Source: Larix sibirica
Lineage: Eukaryota; Streptophyta; Pinopsida; Pinales; Pinaceae
DNA: 10,823 nucleotides
Direction: 5' to 3'
Assembly: GCA_004151065.3 (NCBI GenBank)
Contig: NWUY0303896887.1
Location: 320-11,142 of the forward strand
In this document: piece by piece, positions 1 to 9,024 of the stretch
How the letters are laid out: every line of letters begins with the position of its first letter
Position numbering within the stretch: the first letter of the stretch is position 1
Program-made: the position numbers and the translations under genes
The notes under the pieces: model-generated
What the model saw: the letters and a program-made list of their open reading frames with translations, nothing else
Told to the model about the DNA's origin: nothing
Database searches by the model: none

Positions 1-1709
1 ACCATCACCACTTAGTATCATTACTCATAAGCAATGACCAAACTATCAATTAATAGGAAGTCCTAATGGCAAAGTCTAAAAATATCATATGAAGAATGGC
101 TCTAACAAATAGGAGTTGATTCCATTATCCTCGGTGGTAGCAAATCAATGTGTTCTCTCATATGTGATCTCCCACCAATCAAGGGCGATTAACTACTAGT
201 GGAAATGAATAAACTTGTAAGACAAGTTATTCTCTTAATGAATCAAATTCTTTTAACATACTTTTCGACTATGATTTTGTTGTTTTATAGAGGGTGAACC
301 TTTTTTTCTCTTCTCATTTCCCTTGTAATACTTGATCTTTAGCATATGAAACCATGATTGACTAACTTGTGTTCCAAACCAAGTGGAAATGCACAAGTCC
401 ATGATAACATACATATGTTGGCAACAATAAGCTTTACTATTCGACCTTTTATGTGATTAATGTGGGATTATGCTTGAATGATCCGAAATGGTTCTAAACA
501 TGAATTGTTTCTAGAGTTTAATACAAAAAACAATTTGACAATTAATGAAGGTTAAATAAAAAGAAAAGGACAATACAAGTTATAAAAATTAAGGAAGAGA
601 AAAGAGAAAATTTTATTAAGGGAGAAAGAAGTGAAAATAGGAGAGAAGACACTTGGTAATCGGAAATGAACTTAGGTCAAGCCTTTTGGCCTTTTCATTA
701 TCCCACCTCTTCCTCTATCTTTTGGTAATTGCACTCACAAAGAGCTTTTGTTGGTTGAGAGGTGAGGATGTAGAAGATAAGCATGGATGTGTAAATTGTT
801 GGATGTCCATAGAGCCATGAGCTGCATTGTAATTTGAGATTGTCGAAATTAAGATTGCACAACCATTCAAAGCTAATTTTCGTGTTTGATTTTCTATTCA
901 TTGTGACTGATTATGTGTTTATTTGTGTGGATTTCATGTATGATTGCATATATCAATATTAAACTCCATTTATGGTTCATGGTGTGAAATGTGATCATAC
1001 ACAGTAAAATGAATTCACTAACACTGTAGTTAATTTCAACAACTAACATATCTAGACCATCCATTTAAATTGCTTAAGTGATATCTATGGACATTATAAT
1101 TTGATTGTTAACCTTATTATTCGAATTTCTAGTTCTTTCCTTGAATTCTAATTGCTTGCATTTTATTGAGGACGTTTAGTAGTTTAAAGGGTCTTATTCT
1201 CATTGGATATACCCTACACACTACTAAGCAAGTTGTAGGCACCATGTCTTTTATTCTATAAGATATATGCTAAGTTTAAGCCAACACTTAGACATATTCA
1301 TTTTATTTACAAATGGCAATAGTTTTATTTCATGGAAATAATGTATGGCAATGCATTCCATTAACTTAATTAGTTTGGCTTATGTTGAATTGTCTTATAA
1401 AGATTGCTACTTGAATTGTCTTATATGGAATGAGTAAAAGGATTTGTGTATGAGGGAATGTAACTTGAAAAGAGAGTTAAAAAAATGGAGATTAATAATT
1501 TTGGTTGAGTAATGAAGGTTGCTATAGCTCTTGCTAGATATATCAAATGTTTTTCATCCAACATTGTAGCTCTTGTGAAAACTTTTTGTACATTCTACCA
1601 CAACTTTGTCACACTTTGATTGCGTGGCTAAAAGGTTATTTACTCTTGCTTTCTTGATATAATTTATTTCCCACAGTTGAATCCACATATGTAGCAAAAT
1701 CCATTTGCT
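1..1709. other. AT-rich intergenic DNA, no gene seen
   Basis: No coding region, RNA gene or transposon end can be supported here. Stops are dense in all frames and the longest ATG-started reading frame is 67 codons on the minus strand (698-901), with no motif I recognise. CpG is rare (eight in the first 1,000 bases), as expected for old methylated plant DNA. Two local textures stand out. One is a purine-rich plus-strand stretch at about 555-655, mostly A and G. The other is a 15-base direct repeat (TTGAATTGTCTTATA) at 1385-1399 and 1411-1425. Neither is linked to a recognisable element. The stretch may contain transposon relics too decayed to read by eye. Confidence 0.6.
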
Positions 1710-1711
1710 NN
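1710..1711. other. Two-base assembly ambiguity (NN)
   Basis: Two N characters interrupt the sequence. This could be an unresolved dinucleotide or a minimal join between contigs. Continuity between the left 1.7 kb and the rest of the window therefore depends on the assembly. Nothing recognisable spans the site. Confidence 0.95.
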
Positions 1712-3150
1712 ACAATCTAGTATGCCAAAAAAAAATCTATAAGAACTATATATCCTCTACAAGATAAAAGAACCATCCCTATAAAGTCCTAATACTATGG
1801 AGTGAACCAATGTGTTCACAAAAATGCCCTAAAATACTGACACGTAAAAAAACCTTCAATGTTCTAGATGATAGGAAAATGTGTTAGTTAACGTCACTAT
1901 CATGTAAAAACTATGTATGGAAAATTGTGAATGAGTCAATAGTGAGTGAATAATAATGTCATTGAAAACATGTTGAGAAGCAATCTAACCAAACTACAAG
2001 TACTACTCCAAATACTGAAAGCAAATGCTTGATAAAAGTGTCAAAGAATCATGCAAGTCACAAGTTAGCAAGTGAATAAATCCTAAACTGAAAAAATGTG
2101 ATGAAGCATCCATACACACCGATATTCTAAAAAGTCTAAAAAACCCTCCATAAAATATCATCAAACTCCTAAAAATACACAAAAATATCAAGTGTTAAAG
2201 GTCAAACTGGCCAACCCAAAGATCTATGTGCATGGTCTATATAAGTGTTATCAAATATTGAATCCATAATCAATCCATAGTCTTGTTCTAAATCAATTCT
2301 AAATACATCATAATCCTCAAAAGGCCAAAGTCGTGAAGAAATCACAATCCTCAAATTCAATGAGTAGACTTGAAAAATTTTGTCTTATAACCATTGCCAA
2401 TATTTCCACCCCTATCAACTGGAACGTTGGAAGTCCTAGCAATTGTAGGCCAATAATGTCACTATTAACCAACCCCCCATCCCCCCTGCCACAAAAAAAA
2501 AAAAATTTAAATATGTGATAATATTGTCTTTGATTGGATTTGGGAGACCTAGTCATCAAGTAAATAAAATACACCAGGTGAGCCCCCGTTCATGCACTAA
2601 AATCATGAATTCCAAAATCAAAATATTCATTTCCATTATCTATTGATAGTTCTCTGATCAAGCATGCTTGTACTTACATGTGAACCCAATGATAATTCTA
2701 CTTAAAAATCTTGACTTCCAAGGTCTAGCACCCAAGTAGCTAACCATAAAAGAATTTACATTGTTTCTCTAAATCTTTATGCATTTTTTACACCTATTTT
2801 AAAAGGTGATTTTCCTTATAAGAAAGTTCAACTTCATGTCATCATCATCATCATCATCATGTTACTTATGACTATCATCCATTGTATGCTACTTGTTTGG
2901 ATTAATTAGAAATATGAAAGAGGTTAGTCTCATTCTTTTCATATCATAATTTCCAAATTTCTTCCTCTCAAACTACTACTCTTCCAAAGGTTTGATAATT
3001 AATTTTATCTTGATTATCAAGCTTATGTTTATCATCCTTAGTGTCTTCATCAATTTAATCTGTCTCCTTAGTGTTGTAATCAAATGACACTCTTTGAATA
3101 ATATACGGATTACACTTTATGCCTTATTTTATGCCTTGTTCACTTTCAAT
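1712..3150. other. AT-rich intergenic DNA, no gene seen
   Basis: No gene can be supported. Reading frames of 61-85 codons occur on both strands around 2003-2191 and 2317-2574, but the two strands overlap each other and neither shows a domain. A TATATAAG string at 2238-2245 lies about 90 bases before a 61-codon plus-strand frame (2333-2518). That frame ends in a lysine run made by an A homopolymer, so I treat it as chance. C-runs followed by a run of thirteen A at about 2474-2504 mark a low-complexity, slippage-prone spot. A sequence too decayed to recognise could be hidden here. Confidence 0.55.
2839..2860. repeat. (TCA)7 trinucleotide microsatellite
   Basis: Seven perfect TCA units plus one T (22 bases), reading ATG/TGA on the minus strand. 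It lies in unassigned AT-rich DNA with no reading frame around it, so it is a simple repeat and not a coding homopolymer. Perfect short arrays of this kind often vary in length between individuals. Confidence 0.9.
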
Positions 3151-3382
3151 AATATTTATTCCAAATAATAGAGTATGATGAAAAGGTATGGGTTTAGAAA
3201 GTTGTTGTCAAAAAAGTTGGAATTCATCATTTAACAATATAGTATGAGTTTGAAGTAGTTGTATATAACAATATTTATTCCAAATAATAGATTATGATGA
3301 AAAAATATGGGTTTAGAAAGGTGTCGTCAAATAAGTTGGAATTCATTAACAACATATTATTAATTTGAAATAGTTGTATATA
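3151..3382. repeat. Tandem duplication, period 119 bases (two copies)
   Basis: Copy 1 is 3151-3267 and copy 2 is 3270-3382. Both open with AATATTTATTCCAAATAATA and close with TAGTTGTATATA. My hand alignment gives 11 mismatches and one 4-base gap in copy 2 (after the shared GGAATTC), so roughly 90% identity. Neither copy has an open reading frame shared between the two, terminal inverted repeats or an LTR-type TG...CA boundary. I read it as a local segmental tandem duplication and not as two transposon insertions. The mismatches include G/A and T/C transitions typical of background decay. The unit's origin is unknown. Confidence 0.88.
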
Positions 3383-3975
3383 GAAATTGATGTGGTAAAA
3401 TCTAATATTGAAGATTGTCAAGGTTGGAATCGAAAACTAAAATTCTATTACTTTAAAGTCCATTCATGTCTTAAAAAAGATATGAAAATTTTCTTAAAAA
3501 CATTTCTAAATACATAATATATCATAAGAAGAGATCCTACAACATATAGGTAGTCAATCAACTATTACAACTTGAGATCTATAAGGGTGATTCGATATTG
3601 TGTACCTCAACATCAATCTACCTATAATTTTTATTGCTATTAGAGATAGTTTACTTTTACATTGTATTTTCTCCTTAATTTAGGTTTTTTATATTCTTAT
3701 ATGATATCTTTCATTAGCCCATAATAGCACAATCTTACTTGTATACAAGTTTGAATGGGGTTAATGAAAAATAAAAATTGGTCATATTATGGATATTTGG
3801 TATAGCATAGTAGGTTCTCTACGAGCATAACCTTAGAAGAACATTTATTTAATATGAAACATATGCATATAACCTTCTATCAACACTGCCTTCCCATCCT
3901 AAAAAAGTAAATGCTAGGTATGCCAAATGAATGACTTGGAAATATTCAAAAGGGTATAAAACAACCCTTTCCAAA
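3383..3975. other. AT-rich spacer between the two duplicated blocks
   Basis: No gene or element is visible. At its right end is a perfect 7-base inverted repeat, AAAGGGT (3949-3955) and ACCCTTT (3964-3970), with an 8-base loop, immediately before the first copy of the 155-base repeat. There is no T-run after the stem and no coding sequence before it, so it is not treated as a terminator. Confidence 0.5.
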
Positions 3976-3982
3976 TGTGTTT

Positions 3983-4080
3983 GACAATAACAACGTGCAA
4001 ACTTGGAAATCATAGTAAACTTTATAATGTAGGGTTAGATCTCTAAGAATTGTTTTATGATATTTCATACTTAGTACTCT
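3983..4080. repeat. Copy A of a degenerate 155-base-spaced direct repeat
   Basis: This aligns without gaps to 4138-4235 at a constant offset of 155 bases. Of 98 columns I count about 26 differences, so about 73% identity. Anchors shared with copy B are GCAAACTT (3997), TATAATG followed by AGGGTTAGA (4023-4039), and GTACTCT (4074). The complete lack of gaps over nearly 100 bases at this divergence argues for a real, old duplication and not for shared AT-richness. Family unknown. Confidence 0.75.
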
Positions 4081-4137
4081 CAATGTCTCGAAAATGTTTC
4101 AAACATTACCAAAACAGGTCTATGTATAAACGAGTTT

Positions 4138-4235
4138 CACTATAACACAATGCAAACTTTGAAATTCTACTAAAACTTATAATGAAGGGTTAGACATATA
4201 GGAAATATGTCATAAGATTTCCTATTGGGTACTCT
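4138..4235. repeat. Copy B of the degenerate 155-base-spaced direct repeat
   Basis: Partner of the block at 3983-4080. The anchors are GCAAACTT (4152), AGGGTTAGA (4186-4194) and GTACTCT (4229). Similarity fades within about 10 bases on either side, so the duplicated core is about 100 bases with some 57 unrelated bases between copies. No third copy is seen 155 bases further left or right. The strand and the parent element are undetermined. Confidence 0.75.
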
Positions 4236-4246
4236 TGGTATAATAA

Positions 4247-6900
4247 AATTTTATGGGTGCCACTTGCTAATGAGGAGGTGAAGGTTTATTTCCTTACAAA
4301 AAATTCAAAGTGGTAAATTCAATAATGGGTTATGTTGATTTTATAAATCGATGTTGTCATCTTCATATATGTTGGAGATCAACAACTTTTGGGAGGTGAT
4401 TTCAACAATATTTATATTTTGTGGGTAGAGATGTGCTAAGTTGAAATTTGGAAGAATTAGAGAAGTGTATCCACATCTATATAAACTAAAGTAGTCAAAT
4501 AACATGATTATTATTACTATTAATATTAATATGAAGATGCATCTTAAATCTAGATCTATCAAGCACTAACAAGGATCAAATTTCATGAGGTGTAATTATT
4601 TTATTTTTCAATTTAATATCATGTACACATAAAAAAAGTGGGATCACTCTTTGTGCTTAAGAGCTCCTAATCTAATATGGATCTATGATGGATTTGTATT
4701 TTTGTCACATAAATTTTGTTATATAACATGATGACATCTTCCCTATAACTTCAATGAAACACATGTTCTTAAAATTTAGGCTCATTCCTGATACCATTTT
4801 AAAATTTTGACATTTATGTCAATTTCTAATATGATTAATAAACATTGAATATATCATGAAATTGGAATTTGAAATGCATGCTTTCTTTTTAAAGGCTATG
4901 GCTGAAGGATTCATGCAACATGCTAATTAGTATCTTAAAGTCTTAAAACAGGCTAGTTTTTTTGTATTTTGTAGCAATTTAGTTGTTTGTACACTAAGCC
5001 ATGTCTACAAAGCTTCAAATATGATATGCTCTAATACAATACATTTAGAGAGTTATAATTCTTTGTAGGCAATTACCTTGTCATATTGAATAATTGAGTA
5101 TATTAGCATTATCAAATATGATGGCCTTGATTATGTTTTGTTGAATACTAAGTATTATTGTGAAATATTGTTATATTAGCTATGCTTATTATTTCACGAT
5201 ATCAAGCATATCTCTCACTATCTAGCCATGCCATTATAGATACAAAAAACCATGATGTCTAGAGAGCGGGGTTTTTAATCTTGATGTGCATCTAATAGGA
5301 ATTTATCATCTAGTAGCCTCAATCTCCTTTTCTATCATCACAATTCAACAATGAAGATACATCTTAGAATCCATTGTAAGATGGTATACTTAGTTTATGA
5401 ACATATAAGTTTTGTGAGAAGCGACAAGTTTAAATTGATATTAGATTGAACATGAAGGAATAGTGGGAAAGTTGTTCAACATGTGGAAATTATTCTTACA
5501 TCGATAGTGTTATGCTCTCATTGTCATATCTCCATAAATTAAAATATTATATATAAAAAATTATTATGTATTGTTATGACAGTCATGGTTGGGAAATATT
5601 TACGAGGTGATTCCATGGCTTGTAGAATCATGAATTCAGATTGTATTTGTTGATCATGGAGAACATTGCAGCAAGAGCCAGGTGAAAGTACTCGGAATGT
5701 TCATTAGGTTTAAACAATCAATTTATAAAGATATGTGTATGTGTTGGGTACATGGGTTTAGTTAGTTTATTAGGCAGCATATGGGGATAACCCAAACGTT
5801 GTTGCACATTGAACATCAAACATATGTCCTTCCTAAAGATAGGACCCTATAAATGGTAAATAAAGGATCTACTAAGTGAGTGATAGGGATAGAGGGAATG
5901 GAGTTTATCTATGGCATAGTCTTAATCCTCTAGGAATTCCTAGTGAGGTATTCTATTGAATTGGTAGAAATAATTTTTTAATTAAAATACTTGAAATGGT
6001 TTAAAATTATTCATCCTTTCCTTCATAGCAGTTGATTGAGGTCATATTATATATTCTTGTCAACTTGAAACAAATTTATTTGTAAGGAAATGAAATAATA
6101 GCCTAGTTGTAATTTTTCCAAGTAGTTCTCATATTAGAAAGTGATTGAATGCAAATTAGTTGAGTTGACAATATAGACCCACCCAAATAAACCAAGCCTC
6201 GACTTAATCTCTTTCCTCACCTAGAATTCTATCTTTCTTTCCTACCTAAATCAAACCTTCATTCAAGAAAGACATCTAATATGTGAGTACTAGTTATTCT
6301 TGGAAGACTATTTCAAGAATAATCATCATTGCCCTACAATGTATTGCTTGATATCTCACCAGCTTACTTATGTATGGTGAAATGTCATTATGTAATGTGA
6401 ATGTGTACAGGCATGGGGTTGAGATATAGGTGAATGCATTAGTTCAATTTATAGTTATATATAAACTTTTTAGAAAAATTTCCATAATTAAAGAGTAAAT
6501 AATGCAAAAATAAAATGGCATTCATGCTTCTGTTGTTTTGTTTTGTTTTTATAACATAACAAACAAATTTAATGAAATATATAAAGTGGATGATGTTTCT
6601 AACCAACCTACCGAATAATTATATATTTTTAGTGTGAACTATGATTGCTTGGCATTATTTTCACAGTGTTAAATCACTTATATGTTGCATTCAATTAACA
6701 ATCCACATAAAGGTTTGGGTAATACATTATTTCAAAAAAAACCTTAACACTAAAACTTGTTTTCATAAAGTGTGATACTTCATTTCATATTTGCCAAATT
6801 TTCATGTTTTTCGTGTGGCATCATTATTAAGACAATTTTAACATTACAAAACATGATGCGTTAGATTAATTTTTTTTCAATTGTTATATGCTGATAAAAT
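4247..6900. other. AT-rich intergenic DNA, no gene seen
   Basis: About 2.6 kb without a supportable gene. One 73-codon minus-strand frame (4341-4562) is rich in I, L and N and looks like translated AT-rich noise. A plus-strand frame is stop-free for about 42 codons from 5638 and then broken by repeated stops, with no motif I know. A perfect 14-base palindrome, CTAGGAATTCCTAG, sits at 5930-5943. A T/G low-complexity run is at 6531-6550. A CCCTATAAATGG string at about 5847-5858 resembles a plant TATA box, but I find no matching LTR ends or transcript body around it. Old, unreadable transposon relics are the likeliest content. Confidence 0.5.
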
Positions 6901-7600
6901 AAATAACTAAAAGGTAGAAATGTTCAAATTTGAGTTTGATGCCTCGGAATTAATAAATCAACTAGAGCAGGACTTCAAGGAGATCAAAATATTAAGGTTT
7001 AATATCAACAAGGAACACAGAACACCCCACGCTCATCGTAATATCGAAAGTTGTAACAAACAATTGATGAGCTCCTTAAGGAAATATAGTACATTGCTAG
7101 ATTTAGGGTTGTTTCTCAATATCAATTTGATGTTTAAGACATTGAAAGTGACTATAATAAACATCTATTAGATGTTGAGAAAGTGTTGTCACATCATTAT
7201 ACTTGACTAATAAGAGATCAAAATCAATGGTATATAGAACAAAGGATTTTTTAATAAGATGTCAATTTCTCAATGTTTAGTTGACACCTAGTTGATGTTA
7301 ATCAAAATGAATGTAGTGACGAAAATAATGATGGGTTAAAAATATAAAAATCAACTACGTCGTGTAAGTGATGTTACTCCTATGAAACTCCATCATTTAT
7401 GTGACATTAATCCTACTTCTACATAAAAAAATAACTTTTCATTCACATATAACTCACCTTGTACTAATGCGGATTATATATGATGAATAGTTGATGCAAT
7501 GTTTCAAAAACACGTCGATGATATGTTGGACGAATGACGTAAATAGTTTTCAAAAAAACGATATTATTAGATGGAAGCGTTTAATGCCTCAAGAAGAATA
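6901..7600 (+). pseudogene. Possible broken coding relic, family not recognised
   Basis: I do not recognise this product. What can be seen: the plus strand keeps protein-like reading in shifting frames. One frame is open as an 83-codon ORF (6920-7171) and contains ELINQLEQDFKEIK. From about 7060 a neighbouring frame reads more like protein (TIDELLKEI, then IARFRVVSQYQFDV, then SDYNKHLLDVEKVLSHHY and DQNQWYIEQ). It is broken by single stops of the kind CAG-to-TAG and CGA-to-TGA would give. From about 7365 the first frame resumes (SDVTPMKLHHLCDINPTST, then IVDAMFQKHVDDMLDE). The inferred residues are polar and charged, unlike the I/L/N/Y-rich noise elsewhere in the window. CpG is also locally dense (ten between 7320 and 7579). 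No start, splice site or domain can be fixed. It could be an old gene fragment, a transposon accessory ORF or chance. Confidence 0.3.
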
Positions 7601-7953
7601 TTTTGTTTTGTTGTTGTAGCCAACAAAGCCTAATTTTTTTTTCCTATAAAGTTCACCCTTTTCTTTACCATAATGGGTCGATAACTAGATCAAAATATTC
7701 CTTTTTGTGCTATTATTCACATCTTACCTATTCATATTTCTTTATGGGACTTCCAAATAATAGCTCAAGTAGGAACTCTTTTCACAATGCAAGATGTTTA
7801 CACCATTGCCTCAGTTTACAAAATCTTAGACAATTTGTTTTCTAGAATATGTTATTGGTTCTCTTCCTTGAGCTTCTTGTTATAACAACAATTATAGTTG
7901 TTCTTGACATCGTATATGTGTAATGTGAATGCAATAAATTAATTTGTGTCAAT
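7601..7953. other. Flank of the retrotransposon insertion, nothing assigned
   Basis: This stretch leads up to the LTR end. An 80-codon plus-strand frame (7603-7845) is open but very rich in S, C, F, Y and H, with no recognisable motif and no link to the relic on its left. I leave it uncalled. A 6-base-arm inverted repeat (AACAAC...GTTGTT) sits near 7887-7905. Apart from these I see nothing. Confidence 0.45.
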
Positions 7954-7958
7954 ATGAG
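7954..7958. repeat. Candidate 5-base target-site duplication (ATGAG)
   Basis: The five bases directly outside the LTR terminus are ATGAG on the plus strand. Ty1/copia integrases usually make 5-base target duplications, so the same five bases should follow the other end of the element beyond the right edge. Only one side is visible, so this is a prediction. Confidence 0.4.
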
Positions 7959-8190
7959 TGTTGGGTTCTTAATACTAATTATAGCAGGTTTGTGAATTGA
8001 TTCATATAGTTAAAAACAATTATACTTAAACAATGACACACAACAACATGTCAATAAATTACATAGAAATTATTTTGGAAACCTCTCTCATGGAGGAAAA
8101 CCAATAAACTAGTGATCTTTTGCTCATCTATTAATCAAACACTCTAAGGCGGGTGTTTGCAACCGTGACTTGCTACACTACAATTTACAC

Positions 8191-8196
8191 TTTATT
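8191..8196 (-). promoter_or_regulatory. LTR poly(A) signal AATAAA
   Basis: AATAAA on the minus strand, about 50 bases downstream of the LTR TATA box and followed by a T/G-rich stretch (TGTAAATTGTAGTGT). This is where the end of an LTR R region would be expected. The transcript ends are not proven. Confidence 0.5.
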
Positions 8197-8243
8197 ACAT
8201 CATTTCATGTTACTACAAGACTTCATGCATACTCATTACATCT

Positions 8244-8251
8244 TATTTATA
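8244..8251 (-). promoter_or_regulatory. LTR TATA box TATAAATA
   Basis: TATAAATA on the minus strand, about 216 bases into the LTR. This is a normal place for the U3 promoter of a plant copia element. Transcription would be expected to start some 30 bases further on, near 8215. The motif is intact despite the ruined coding region, but the heavy C-to-T decay implies the locus has been methylated and presumably silent. Confidence 0.6.
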
Positions 8252-8467
8252 GATGCAACACAACTAGTTACTCATTAATGACAATCCATAACTTCCTAAC
8301 CACTTTCAACTATTGTTTTACAGTCAACTTAAACGGGGGAACTTTGGTTGATTTCTCCTTGAGCTTTGGTCAATTCATTAACATCCCATTGACTTGTCGT
8401 TTATCTTCAAACAAACAACTAATTCTGGTTGGCCGATCCACATGCAAAGAATATAACATTCCCAACA

Positions 8468-8478
8468 TTCTCCCACTT
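8468..8478 (-). other. Polypurine tract (plus-strand DNA primer site)
   Basis: AAGTGGGAGAA on the minus strand, abutting the TGTTGGG start of the LTR with no gap. It is purine except for one T, and this AAGTGGGAGA type is common before the 3' LTR of plant copia elements. During reverse transcription it would survive RNase H cleavage and prime the second DNA strand. It lies about 40 bases after the polyprotein stop. Confidence 0.85.
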
Positions 8479-8518
8479 GTTGTCTTCTTTGCATAAACAA
8501 GACATTCATAACTTCAAT

Positions 8519-8990
8519 TCACTTAATCAAGGCTATTAATCCCATCGTTTCCCTACAACAAGAAAACATCATTGTGCTTACCAACTTCATCAATAATTCT
8601 GCAATATTTTTCATTGTCTACCTTTTCTGGTAACACCTTCTAGTTCTCCACCATCTCTCTCACAAAATGGTATTGAACGTCAAGGTGTTTCACCTTCGAA
8701 TGATATGATGGATTCTTTGCTAAGAAGATTTCACTTTGACTGTCACAATTCAACCTAACAACGTGTTGTCCAAGCCTAACATCTAAGCACAACCTATACA
8801 ACCAAACAAATTCCTTGCACACATGAGTAGATGCCATGTATTTAGCCTTAGTAGTCGACACTATAATAACTGAGTTCCTTCTACTCATCCAACTAACTAC
8901 TCCATCCAATATATTGAACACATATCTGCAAGTTGGTTGTCTGCAGTCGATGTCTCCTGCCTAATTAGAATCAACAAAACCTTCTACATT
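8519..8990 (-). pseudogene. Copia RNase H domain and polyprotein C-terminus
   Basis: This is the RNase H that removes genomic RNA during reverse transcription. The best piece is the 93-codon open stretch 8640-8921, with SWMSRRNS, then STTKAKYMAS, NCDSQSEIFLAKNPSYHSK, and HLDVQYHFVREMVE. The family normally reads STTEAEY. Both glutamates are lysine here (codons AAG at 8847-8849 and AAA at 8841-8843). The second aligns with the catalytic glutamate of the RNase H fold, so the enzyme would be dead even if the frame were mended. Upstream, the DADWAGD block reads with asparagine for its second aspartate and a TAG for tryptophan (8961-8963). After 8640 the tail survives in a shifted frame, caused by a length change in an A-run near 8604-8612. 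Confidence 0.9.
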
Positions 8991-9024
8991 GATTTCATTT
9001 TTTTTCCTTAGGTTCTCCTTCATA

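Larger units (their letters stand above)
7959..8467 (-). repeat. 3' LTR of the copia element (509 bases)
   Basis: In element orientation the LTR starts TGTTGGGAATG at 8467 and ends CCCAACA at 7959. This gives perfect 7-base terminal inverted repeats with the canonical TG...CA ends. The start is fixed by the polypurine tract directly before it. Inside are a TATA box (8244-8251), a poly(A) signal (8191-8196) and a GGTTTTCCTCC...GAGGTTTCC block (about 8087-8105) resembling one I recall from many plant copia LTRs. The length of 509 bases is ordinary for plant copia. Only one LTR is in view, so LTR-to-LTR divergence, and hence insertion age, cannot be estimated here. A 108-codon plus-strand frame running through it is antisense noise. 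Confidence 0.9.

Noticed and set aside
698-901. 67-codon minus-strand reading frame
   Set aside because: No domain or recognisable motif, no promoter or splice context, and no support beyond being open.
2003-2191. 62-codon minus-strand frame rich in F, L, S and I
   Set aside because: The composition is what AT-rich DNA gives by chance, and no motif is seen.
2238-2574. TATATAAG string followed by a 61-codon plus-strand frame, opposed by an 85-codon minus-strand frame
   Set aside because: The two frames overlap on opposite strands. The plus one ends in prolines and lysines made by C- and A-homopolymers. Nothing shows that the TATA string drives a transcript.
3949-3970. Perfect 7-base stem with an 8-base loop as a possible terminator or small RNA
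   Set aside because: No T-run, no upstream gene and a weak AT-rich stem. Such short hairpins are expected by chance over 10 kb.
4341-4562. 73-codon minus-strand frame with a hydrophobic run
   Set aside because: The hydrophobic run is made by ATT/ATA-type repeats in AT-rich DNA, and no membrane protein family is recognised.
5638-5990. Plus-strand frame open for about 42 codons, then protein-like between scattered stops
   Set aside because: Shorter and less consistent than the 6901-7600 relic, with no known motif. Kept only as a place to run a protein search.
7603-7845. 80-codon plus-strand frame before the LTR
   Set aside because: Very rich in S, C, Y, F and H, unlike an ordinary protein, with no motif and no in-frame link to the relic upstream.
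8170-8496. 108-codon plus-strand frame
   Set aside because: It lies antisense across the copia 3' LTR and polypurine tract, so it is a by-product of LTR sequence.
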